DNA from: Fermentibacter sp963718745 [NCBI: Candidatus Fermentibacterota bacterium]
GTDB taxonomy: Bacteria; Fermentibacterota; Fermentibacteria; Fermentibacterales
Reading direction: 5' to 3'
DNA length: 64,000 nt
Assembly: GCA_963718745.1 (NCBI GenBank)
Contig: OY970370.1
Span: forward strand, 992,001 to 1,056,000
Both the position numbers and the translations under genes were made by a program. Below the pieces are notes generated by a model that saw nothing but the letters and a program-made list of their open reading frames with translations, was not told the DNA's origin and made no database searches. The number at the start of each line of letters is the position of its first letter. Positions within the stretch are counted from its first letter, which is position 1. Shown here one piece after another: positions 42,191 through 49,422 of the stretch.

Positions 42191-42213
42191 CCAGTTCCGC
42201 TTCGCGGAACTGG
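42191..42213 (-). terminator. perfect hairpin directly after pckA
   Basis: 10-bp stem CCAGTTCCGC/GCGGAACTGG with a 3-nt loop, beginning 2 nt after the pckA stop. It is followed on the minus strand by a moderately T-rich stretch. It could be a second palindromic repeat used as a terminator. The gene-free bases between the two palindromes hold nothing else recognisable. Confidence 0.6.
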
Positions 42214-42214
42214 A

Positions 42215-43867
42215 TTACAACCCCGGACAGGCCTCGACTATGGCCGGGGCCAGATTCTTGTCCCCGTACGACTTCCTGAACCTGGACGCGAACTCCGCGG
42301 CCAGCCTGCCAGCCCTCTCGCGGTAGGCCGCGGGGTCCGTCCAGGTATTCTCCGGTTTCAGCACCGAACTGTCTGCGAGGCCGGGGCAGGTCAGGGGCAC
42401 GAGGACCTTGAAGAACGGGTCCGCCGAGTACTCGACATCCGCCAGGCGGCCTGAGAGTGCGGCAGACACCATGGCCCTGGTGAGTGCGATGTCCATCCTA
42501 CGGCCGACCCCGTAGGGTCCGCCGCTCCATCCCGTATTGACCAGGTACACGGTCGTGCCGTGCTTGTCGAGCTTCTCGCCGAGCATCCTCGCATAGATGT
42601 CCGGCAGGAGGGGCATGAACGGAGCACCGAAAAAGCGCGAGAAGGTGCTCTTCGGCTCCACCACGCCCGCCTCGGTGCCTGCGAGCTTGCTCGTGTACCC
42701 CATCAGGAACCAGAGCATCGCCTGGTCCCTCGTGAGCCTGGCCAGCGGGGGCAGGACGCCGTTCGCATCGGCAGTCAGGAAGAGGATCGTGCGGGGGTGC
42801 CCCGAAACCGGGACCTCCTTCACGTTCGACAGGAAGGAGAGCGGGAAGGAGCCTCTGGAGTTGGGAGTGAGCCTCTCGTCGTCCAGGTCGAACGTCCCGT
42901 CGGGATAGACCATCGCGTTCTCGATTATCGCCCCGTGCCGATCGGCCGGAGCGTCGTGGAAGCACGCGTGATAGATCTCCGGCTCCTTCCGCGGGTTCAG
43001 ATTGATCAGCTTCGCGTAGCAACCGTACTCGTAATTGCTGATGAGCTCCTCTGTCCAGGCGTGTTCGTCGTCGCCGAGCAGGGCCCTCTCGGGATCGGCC
43101 GAGAGAGTCGTCTTGCCGGTGCCCGACAGCCCCAGGAGCAGGGCGGAGTCGCCTCCGGGTCCCTCGTTGGCGCTGCAGTGCAGAGAGAGGATCCCCTCGA
43201 GGGGGAGCATGTAGTTCATGACAGTGAAGAGCAGCTTCTTGACGCTTCCGCAGTAGGAGGAGCCGAACACCACTCCGATGCTGCGGTCGAAATCCATGCC
43301 GATTATCATCGTGGAGGTATGGCCCAGGGCCGGGTCGATCCGCAGACGGCCCTCGTACCTGGCTGGATCCAGCTTCCGGTCGGGCACCACCACCAGGGTG
43401 AAGGGCCTGTCCCGGAAGATGCTGCCGGTGATCACATTCTGGTCGAATGGACGGAACATGTTGTATGTGAACAGAGCTGTGAGCGCCTTCTCGGAAACGG
43501 TCTTCACATGCAGGGCGCAGGCCGGGTCCGAACCCACGAGGCGGTCCGTCACATAGAGGCTGCCGGCCTTTCCGAGAGCTGCGAGCGCATCCTCCAGAAC
43601 CATGTCGAAGGTGACCTCGTCCACAGGAAGGCAGTTCGGGCTCGTCCAGTCTATGTTGGCCTCGCTCGACGGCCTCTTGACGATCAGAGTGTCCTCGGGG
43701 CTGCGGCCGGTCGACTCGGGCCTGGTCCAGGTCGCCAGGGCGCCGCAGGCGCTGACCATGGCCTCCCTGTTCTTCACGCACTCCATTATCAGCTCGGGGC
43801 GCGGAATGTTGGTCATAACTCCCTGCCGCGAGGCCAGGAAACCAGCCAGTCTGTCCTGGAAGAGCAT
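42215..43867 (-). CDS. pckA: phosphoenolpyruvate carboxykinase (ATP)
   Basis: Converts oxaloacetate to PEP with ATP (gluconeogenesis), or runs in reverse in fermentative bacteria. The ATP-type P-loop LLGLSGTGKTTLSADP is at about residue 250. The substrate and metal motifs are IGVVFGSSYCGSVKKLLFTVMNYML, YGCYAKLINLN (in the family, Y-x-K-x-I) and VEPKSTFSRFFGAPF. 550 residues, normal. The ATG follows a GGGGGG run; the open frame continuing upstream is antisense to the neighbouring HAD gene and is rejected. A promoter lies about 65 nt upstream. Confidence 0.95.
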   Translation of the reverse strand: MLFQDRLAGFLASRQGVMTNIPRPELIMECVKNREAMVSACGALATWTRPESTGRSPEDTLIVKRPSSEANIDWTSPNCLPVDEVTFDMVLEDALAALGKAGSLYVTDRLVGSDPACALHVKTVSEKALTALFTYNMFRPFDQNVITGSIFRDRPFTLVVVPDRKLDPARYEGRLRIDPALGHTSTMIIGMDFDRSIGVVFGSSYCGSVKKLLFTVMNYMLPLEGILSLHCSANEGPGGDSALLLGLSGTGKTTLSADPERALLGDDEHAWTEELISNYEYGCYAKLINLNPRKEPEIYHACFHDAPADRHGAIIENAMVYPDGTFDLDDERLTPNSRGSFPLSFLSNVKEVPVSGHPRTILFLTADANGVLPPLARLTRDQAMLWFLMGYTSKLAGTEAGVVEPKSTFSRFFGAPFMPLLPDIYARMLGEKLDKHGTTVYLVNTGWSGGPYGVGRRMDIALTRAMVSAALSGRLADVEYSADPFFKVLVPLTCPGLADSSVLKPENTWTDPAAYRERAGRLAAEFASRFRKSYGDKNLAPAIVEACPGL

Positions 43868-43931
43868 CTTTCCCCCCAATGTGGTTGTTCGCTTCTGCGG
43901 GCCCCGGGCGCCCTGCCGGCCGTGCCAGGCT

Positions 43932-43960
43932 AGAATAAGACAAGGGGCTCCAGCGGGCAA
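43932..43960 (-). promoter_or_regulatory. candidate promoter of pckA
   Basis: Minus-strand TTGCCC, 17-nt spacer, TATTCT, giving a leader of about 60 nt. The remaining bases up to 44077 hold no other recognisable feature. Confidence 0.45.
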
Positions 43961-44077
43961 TCTGCAGCCGGAGCAGGCGGACAGCATCGGCAGGCCGGCT
44001 TTCTCGCACACGCCCGCGGCGGTATCTTCCGGCTTCCGCCTCCCGGGGCGGCTCGCTGACTTCGACTGGAGGCGCGA

Positions 44078-44767
44078 TTGAAACTGATCCTGCTCGATGT
44101 GGACATGACGCTGATATCGACCCGTGGAGCGGGCATCGCATCGCTCAACGCGGCGATGCATGAACTCTACGGCCTCGAGCGGGGCTTCGAGGGCATCGAG
44201 TTCGCAGGCAGGACGGACTGGATGATCACGGAGGACGGCCTCGCGGCGAACGGCCTGCAGGCCACCGGGGAAAGGGTTTCCGCCGTGAGGGGGGCCTACA
44301 TCAGGAACCTCGCACGCAACCTCTCGGAGGGATGGCCTGCTGCGCCCCTGCCCGGGGTGACCGGGCTCCTCGATCTCCTGGAAGGGCGGGATGATGCTTG
44401 CTTCGGCCTGCTCACCGGGAACTGGAAGGAGGGAGCCTTCCTCAAGCTCGCCGCATGCGGCATCGACCGCTGCTTCAGTTTCGGCGCCTTCGCCGAATGC
44501 GGCAGGAGGCGCGGAGAGCTGGTCCCCCTCGCGGTAGGACTGGCCGAGAGGATGGCAGGGGAATCCTTCCAGAAGAACGACGTCTGGGTGGTGGGTGACA
44601 CCCCCCATGACGTGGCATGCGGGATCGAGTGGGGGTTCAGGACCCTGGCGGTCGCCACCGGCCCGTACGGGGAGGTCGCGCTGGAGGCATCCGGCGCAGA
44701 GGTCGTGATGCGGGACCTGGCCGACACCGCCCTCGTCGGACGCATCCTGCTGGGGTGCGGCCAGTGA
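44078..44767 (+). CDS. HAD-superfamily hydrolase (phosphoglycolate phosphatase-like)
   Basis: 229 residues of the haloacid dehalogenase fold. Motif I is LLDVDMTLIST (nucleophile Asp7 and Asp9), motif II is FGLLTGNW, and motif IV is VWVVGDTPHDVACG. A helical cap domain lies between about residues 20 and 85. The substrate is not predictable; phosphoglycolate or another small phosphate ester is typical. The TTG start is chosen because GGAGG sits 5-6 nt upstream and the sequence then opens directly with the first strand. Overlaps the following transporter gene as GTGA. Confidence 0.85.
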   Translation: MKLILLDVDMTLISTRGAGIASLNAAMHELYGLERGFEGIEFAGRTDWMITEDGLAANGLQATGERVSAVRGAYIRNLARNLSEGWPAAPLPGVTGLLDLLEGRDDACFGLLTGNWKEGAFLKLAACGIDRCFSFGAFAECGRRRGELVPLAVGLAERMAGESFQKNDVWVVGDTPHDVACGIEWGFRTLAVATGPYGEVALEASGAEVVMRDLADTALVGRILLGCGQ

Positions 44768-46035
44768 GGATGTCCCCGGCGACTGCATGGAGCCTGTACG
44801 ACTGGGCCGACTCGGCCTTCGTCACGACCATAGTCGCGGCAGTGCTCCCCGCCTATTTCGCATCAGTCGTCTGCGGCGGCGGGGACGTGTCCTTCAGATT
44901 GTTCTCGTTCACGGTCTCGGGCAGTCCGACCTCGCTCTGGGGCTACGCGGTCTCCATCGCGGCTCTTTTCGTTGCGATCGTCTCCCCCGTGACGGGAGCG
45001 TTCGCCGATGCCGGAGGAAGGCGGAAGGCATGCCTGGCCGTCTTTGCCTTCATCGGGATAGCATCCTCGATCATGCTCTCGATGTCCGGAGCGGGCGCGG
45101 TGCTATTCACCCTGGTGTTCCTCGTCCTCGGAGAGATCGGCTTCGCAGGAGGCCAGGTCTTCTACAACTCCCTCCTGACCGACGTCTCGGATGCGGGCGG
45201 CAGGGATTCGACATCCTCGCGCGGCTTCGCGCTCGGCTACCTCGGAGGGGGGCTGCTGCTCGCCCTCAACACGGCGATGATCACGGCCCCGGGGTTCTTC
45301 GGGCTCAGGGACGCGGCGCAGGCAAGCCGTGCGAGTTTCGCCTCGGTGGCCGTCTGGTGGGCGGTTTTCTCTGTGCCTCTGTTCCTGTACGTACGTGAGG
45401 GAAGGCCCTCCTCCCCGGCGGGTGCCCCGCGGGGCGAGGCCATGAGGATGCTCGCAGCCGCTGCGAGAGACATCGCCACGAGGCGCAACCTGCTCCTCTT
45501 CCTGCTGGCGTTCCTCCTCTACAACGACGGGATCCAGACCGTGATACTCATGGCCGCCGTCTACGGGAAGGCCGATCTCGGACTGGATACCGGCGCGATG
45601 ATAAGAGCCCTGCTCGTGACCCAGTTCGTAGGCGTCCCCGGGAGCATCCTCTTCGGGAAGGCCGCAGCGAGGTTCGGCGCCCGCAGGTCCCTGCTCGCCG
45701 GCGTGGCGGCATACCTTGTCATAATCCTGCTGGCTTACAGGATGACCACCGCATCGGACTTCATGACTCTCGCGGTGCTCGTCGGACTGTTCCAGGGCGG
45801 CATGCAGGCGGTCAGCAGGAGCTTCTTCTCGAGGCTCATCCCCGCGGGCATGAGCGCCGAATACTTCGGATTCTTCTCTGTCTCGACGCGGTTCGCGAGC
45901 GTGGCCGGCCCCCTGCTCTTCGCCCTCGTCCGGGACGTGACCGGTGACGGCCGGGCTGCCATACTTGCAGTGGCAGCGCTCTTCCTGGGTGGCGGCGCGC
46001 TCCTTGCGGCCGTGAAGGATCCGGAGGTCTGCTGA
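44764..46035 (+). CDS. MFS transporter of the UMF1/Atg22-like family
   Basis: About 423 residues with twelve hydrophobic spans. The opening SPATAWSLYDWADSAFVTTIVAAVLPAYFA contains the family signature (W-x-YDWA-NSAF type). The loop AFADAGGRRKACL follows span 3. Substrate unknown; the family is linked to amino-acid efflux in yeast vacuoles. The GTG overlapping the HAD stop is taken as start, with ATG two codons later as the alternative. The stop overlaps the next gene (TGATG). Confidence 0.85.
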   Translation: MRMSPATAWSLYDWADSAFVTTIVAAVLPAYFASVVCGGGDVSFRLFSFTVSGSPTSLWGYAVSIAALFVAIVSPVTGAFADAGGRRKACLAVFAFIGIASSIMLSMSGAGAVLFTLVFLVLGEIGFAGGQVFYNSLLTDVSDAGGRDSTSSRGFALGYLGGGLLLALNTAMITAPGFFGLRDAAQASRASFASVAVWWAVFSVPLFLYVREGRPSSPAGAPRGEAMRMLAAAARDIATRRNLLLFLLAFLLYNDGIQTVILMAAVYGKADLGLDTGAMIRALLVTQFVGVPGSILFGKAAARFGARRSLLAGVAAYLVIILLAYRMTTASDFMTLAVLVGLFQGGMQAVSRSFFSRLIPAGMSAEYFGFFSVSTRFASVAGPLLFALVRDVTGDGRAAILAVAALFLGGGALLAAVKDPEVC

Positions 46036-46868
46036 TGCTGGCTGTCTCCCTCGCATGCATAGTGGCGGTCCTGCTGGAGGAGCTGTTCCTCAGGAGGAAC
46101 CGGCTCAGGTTCATGGACAGCCGGGACTTCGGCGAGGAGAGCCTGCCGCCGGGCCTCCAGGCGAGGATGGCGACCTTCCGGACGAGATACAGGTTCATCC
46201 GCGTGGTCCAGTTCATCGTGTTCGGGCTGCTCTGGATCATGGCCGGAGAGAAGGCCGGCGCCAGGATCTTCTACTCCCCTCTCGGACAGCTCACGACCAC
46301 TCTCCTCCTGCTCCAGGTCATACGGGTGCTCGGACGCCGGGTCGTGAGGAGCTGGCCGCTCCTGACCATCACGGGCGCACAGCAGAGCATCCAGGCGATC
46401 CTCGTGGCGCTCCTCTCCCGGGGGGCTGCGCCTGTGGTCCCCGCGGCGGATCCCCTGGGCTTCCTGTACGGCCTGAGCATCGTCTGCGCCTCGGTAGCCT
46501 CGGCGGTTTCCTTCTCGTCTGCTGCCGTCTACTTCGCGAGGCGGTCACCCGACGGAACCCGGTTCTTCGGCGAGGAGCCCCCCCCTCTCTCGGCATCCGA
46601 GGCCATAGGGAGGCGAGGGCTCGCGATCGCCTCGGCGATCCTCCTCCCCGCGGTCGCGGCCGGCATCATAGGACTTGCCGGAAACGAGAGCACCCCTGCG
46701 GGCTGCCTCGCCGTCCCCTCGGCGGCGCTTCTCACATGCGTGCTCGCGCTGCTCATCTGCTCCGACCGCCGCAGGTTCCATCACCCCGCCGGGATGGCCA
46801 TGGCCCTGCTGCCGTATCCGCTGCTCGTCGCCTCGATGGTGTCAGGGCTCACTTCGAACTGCTTCTGA
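46035..46868 (+). CDS. hypothetical polytopic membrane protein
   Basis: 277 residues with about seven hydrophobic segments (such as VVQFIVFGLLWIMAG, PLLTITGAQQSIQAILVAL and AIASAILLPAVAAGIIGLAG). The loops are Arg-rich. No family recognised. Start ATG overlaps the transporter stop, and the radical SAM gene follows 1 nt after its stop, so it belongs to the same operon. A transport or membrane-anchoring role for its neighbours is possible but unsupported. Confidence 0.7.
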   Translation: MLAVSLACIVAVLLEELFLRRNRLRFMDSRDFGEESLPPGLQARMATFRTRYRFIRVVQFIVFGLLWIMAGEKAGARIFYSPLGQLTTTLLLLQVIRVLGRRVVRSWPLLTITGAQQSIQAILVALLSRGAAPVVPAADPLGFLYGLSIVCASVASAVSFSSAAVYFARRSPDGTRFFGEEPPPLSASEAIGRRGLAIASAILLPAVAAGIIGLAGNESTPAGCLAVPSAALLTCVLALLICSDRRRFHHPAGMAMALLPYPLLVASMVSGLTSNCF

Positions 46869-46869
46869 G

Positions 46870-48654
46870 ATGCGGGCGCTCCTCGTCCAGCTGCCGCTCA
46901 ACGGAACGGCCGCATTCGAGCCGACCGGCAACACTCCCCTCGCCGCGGGGATCCTGGCCGCGGCTGCGGGTCTCCCGGCGGAATCGATACTGGGCCGGGA
47001 AGAGGCGGACACCCTGGGTGACAGAGCCCTCGCCGGGGCGATAGCGCTCCGCTCCCCGGACATTGTCGGATTCACGCTCTATTCCTGGAACGCCGAGCGG
47101 AGTGCATACATCGCCTCGCTCCTGCGGAGGATCCTGCCCGGGGCCAGGCTGGTCGCGGGCGGTCCGGAGGTCCAGCCGGACAACTCGTGGCTTGTCGAAT
47201 CCGGAGCGTTCGACCTCCTGGTCTCGGGCGAGGGCGAGCCGCTGGCACGGATCCTGTCGGGAGGCATGCCCTTCCCGGATGGCGGGCTGGTGACGACGGG
47301 TCCGCAGGACTTCCTCCCGGGAGCGTTCCCCGATCCATGGCTCAAGGGGATCATCGTACCCGGCGAGGACGGCTCGGTGATGGCCGAGACGGTCAGGGGC
47401 TGCCCGTCCGGCTGCCTCTACTGCAGCTACCGGCGGAGGCATCCGGTGCAGAGGGCCATGAGCGCCGCAGACGCCGTCGGGTACGTGCGGCAGCTATCCC
47501 TTCTGGGCGGGGAGGAGATCGTGTTCATAGACCCTACGTTCAACGCAAGGCCTGACTTCGCCGAACTCCTGAGCGGGCTCGAGGGTCTCGGCCGGAAATG
47601 CTTCGCGGAGCTGAGGGGCGAGAACGTCGACGAGAGGATCGCGGCCGCCCTGGCGAGAGCGGGGTTCGCAAGCGTGGAGCTGGGACTCCAGACTTCCGAC
47701 CGGAGGGTACTGGAGCTGTGCGGCAGGAGATCCGACCCCGAGGCGGTCGTCCGCGCTGCGGCGATCCTGGCCTCCAGGGGCGTGGCTCCCGTCGTGGACA
47801 TAATCATCGGACTCCCCGGCGACGGGAGGGAGGGCCCGGTGAGAGCGGCGCAGATGCTGGCGGAGGCCGGCGCCGGAGAGAGGGTCCAGTCCTTCTATCT
47901 GTCCGCCCTGCCCGGCACGGAGCTGCGTGCGGTCGCCGGGGGCTCTGGGCTCCGATTCATGGACCGCCCCCCCTATTACGTCGTCGAGACCCCCTGGGGC
48001 GGGATTGCAGAGATGGAGGAGGCCAGGGAGGAGATCTCCGACATCCTGGGATACGATGCGGACCTCGAACCCCGTCCCCTCCTCGTCGAGGACTGGCCCG
48101 GCGACGAGAGCCTGGATCTGGATGCCGGAGATGATCCTCCGGGCGATCCGCCATCGTACAGGCACGGCCGACTGACGCTCCGCTCCTCCGACCTGCAGAG
48201 ACACCGGCAGCGGATCGCCGATCTCGTCAGGAGGCGCATCGACGCCGATCCCTACTGCGTCCTGGACGTTGTTCTGGTCCCGGAAGACCAGTTCCCCCCC
48301 GGCCTGCCGGACTGGATAAGGAGCCTCGCCCGGTGCAACGACTACTCCTCCAGGACAGCCGCACGACACGGCCTGGACGGCAACCTCAGAGTCTCCGTGC
48401 TGCTCCCTGACCATCGCAGCTTCGACCCGGCCTGGGTGGACAGGATGCTCCAGACCTGCCCGGTGACAGTCGACGTCACTTCTCCGGAAGCGATGCCGGA
48501 GATCCTGGGGAGGCTCGGCGCCGGGATGAGGCTGCCCGGCGCGGAGTGGGACCTGGCAGCCCTGTCGTCCTCGACCGCCGACCCGCTTTCCATCCACTTC
48601 TCTTCGCAGCTCATGGAGCAGCTCTGGTGCTCGCTCCACCTGGGGTCGGAATAG
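46870..48654 (+). CDS. B12-binding-type radical SAM protein
   Basis: 594 residues. The N-terminal 150 residues have the cobalamin-binding Rossmann layout seen in B12-radical SAM enzymes (LLVQLPLNGTAAFEPTGNTPLAAGILAAAAG region; VGFTLYSWNAERSAYIASLLRRILPGARLVAGGPE), although the DxHxxG histidine is not evident. The radical SAM motif CPSGCLYC has Cys178, Cys182 and Cys185 for the 4Fe-4S cluster, followed by VELGLQTSDRRVLELCGR and VDIIIGLPGD. The last 170 residues (from about 425) form an extension with no recognised domain. Substrate unknown; last gene of the HAD-MFS-membrane operon. Confidence 0.85.
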   Translation: MRALLVQLPLNGTAAFEPTGNTPLAAGILAAAAGLPAESILGREEADTLGDRALAGAIALRSPDIVGFTLYSWNAERSAYIASLLRRILPGARLVAGGPEVQPDNSWLVESGAFDLLVSGEGEPLARILSGGMPFPDGGLVTTGPQDFLPGAFPDPWLKGIIVPGEDGSVMAETVRGCPSGCLYCSYRRRHPVQRAMSAADAVGYVRQLSLLGGEEIVFIDPTFNARPDFAELLSGLEGLGRKCFAELRGENVDERIAAALARAGFASVELGLQTSDRRVLELCGRRSDPEAVVRAAAILASRGVAPVVDIIIGLPGDGREGPVRAAQMLAEAGAGERVQSFYLSALPGTELRAVAGGSGLRFMDRPPYYVVETPWGGIAEMEEAREEISDILGYDADLEPRPLLVEDWPGDESLDLDAGDDPPGDPPSYRHGRLTLRSSDLQRHRQRIADLVRRRIDADPYCVLDVVLVPEDQFPPGLPDWIRSLARCNDYSSRTAARHGLDGNLRVSVLLPDHRSFDPAWVDRMLQTCPVTVDVTSPEAMPEILGRLGAGMRLPGAEWDLAALSSSTADPLSIHFSSQLMEQLWCSLHLGSE

Positions 48655-48665
48655 CCTGACGCCGA

Positions 48666-48693
48666 TTGACCGTTTGTTAGGCATACCTAATAA
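48666..48693 (+). promoter_or_regulatory. candidate leaderless promoter of the dtxR-feoB operon
   Basis: TTGACC, 16-nt spacer, TAATAA. The -10 ends 6 nt before the ATG at 48700. An overlapping TAATAT is an alternative -10. No ribosome-binding site precedes the ATG. Confidence 0.5.
48677..48690 (+). promoter_or_regulatory. DtxR-type iron-box operator
   Basis: Palindrome TTAGGCATACCTAA (arms TTAGG/CCTAA, 4-nt centre). It matches the half-site pattern of DtxR/IdeR-family operators and lies in the spacer and up to the -10 of the promoter, so metal-bound repressor would block RNA polymerase. The gene it precedes encodes such a repressor, implying autoregulation together with feoB. Confidence 0.7.
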
Positions 48694-48699
48694 TATGGC

Positions 48700-49422
48700 A
48701 TGGGCATCACACACAGCATGGAGGACTATCTGCGGACCGTCGGGATACTGGCGCGGGGTTCCGCTCCGGTACGGGTTGCGGAGATAGCACGGATACGCGG
48801 CGTGAGCATGGCGAGCGTCTGCGAGGCGCTGAACCGCCTCGACAGGGACGGTCTGGTGGTCTACTCGAAGGGTGTCTCGGGAACCATCACCCTCACCACG
48901 GAGGGTGCCAGGATCGCCCGGAAGCTCTCATCCACCCACGATTTCATCCTCGGCTTCCTGCGGGACCTCCTCGGAGTCAACCCGGAGGATGCAGAGAAGG
49001 ACGCATGCGCACTCGAGCACGAACTGAGCCCGGATACCCTGTCCCACCTCGTCGCGTTCTCGCAGTTCGCGGACTCCAGGGTCTGCGGAGGCGAGAAGCT
49101 CAGTGAGATCTATCGGAGATCCGAGCCTCTCGGGGGCGAGGGGGTCGGATTCGCGAGGGGGAGGCACGGCGGCAGGAACCTTTCGGCGGGAGGTCCGGGG
49201 CTCTCCGAAGTGCCGGAGGGCGGCAGGGCGAGGGTGGTCCACCTTCATGCCTCCTGCCCGATACGGCGCAGGCTCGCCGACATGGGCATCCTGCCGGGGG
49301 TCGAGGTCGAGATGGTCCGCAAGGCGCCGCTCGGGGGCCCCGTCGAGATAGCCCTGGACGGTTTCTCCCTCTCTCTGAGGCGCTCCGAGGCACGCGCCGT
49401 CGAGGTGGAGTTCCTGGCGTGA
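48700..49422 (+). CDS. DtxR-family iron-dependent repressor with C-terminal FeoA/SH3-like domain
   Basis: 240 residues. A winged helix (residues 8-70) is followed by the dimerisation domain. Metal ligands can be matched to the family: His80, Cys103, Glu106 and His107 in KDACALEHELS. The Cys follows the iron-type DtxR pattern, not the Mn-type MntR pattern that has Glu, while Asp9 replaces DtxR Met10. The C-terminal 80 residues form an SH3-like FeoA domain (VVHLHASCPIRRRLADMGILPGVEVEMVRKAPLGGPVEI region). It probably represses its own operon with feoB under iron repletion. The FeoA part may stand in for a separate feoA gene, which is absent. Confidence 0.88.
   Translation: MGITHSMEDYLRTVGILARGSAPVRVAEIARIRGVSMASVCEALNRLDRDGLVVYSKGVSGTITLTTEGARIARKLSSTHDFILGFLRDLLGVNPEDAEKDACALEHELSPDTLSHLVAFSQFADSRVCGGEKLSEIYRRSEPLGGEGVGFARGRHGGRNLSAGGPGLSEVPEGGRARVVHLHASCPIRRRLADMGILPGVEVEMVRKAPLGGPVEIALDGFSLSLRRSEARAVEVEFLA

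Noticed and set aside
43868-44788. Upstream extension of the PckA reading frame over 900 bases
   Set aside because: Antisense to a clear HAD phosphatase gene; PckA homology begins at the ATG preceded by a G-rich ribosome-binding site.
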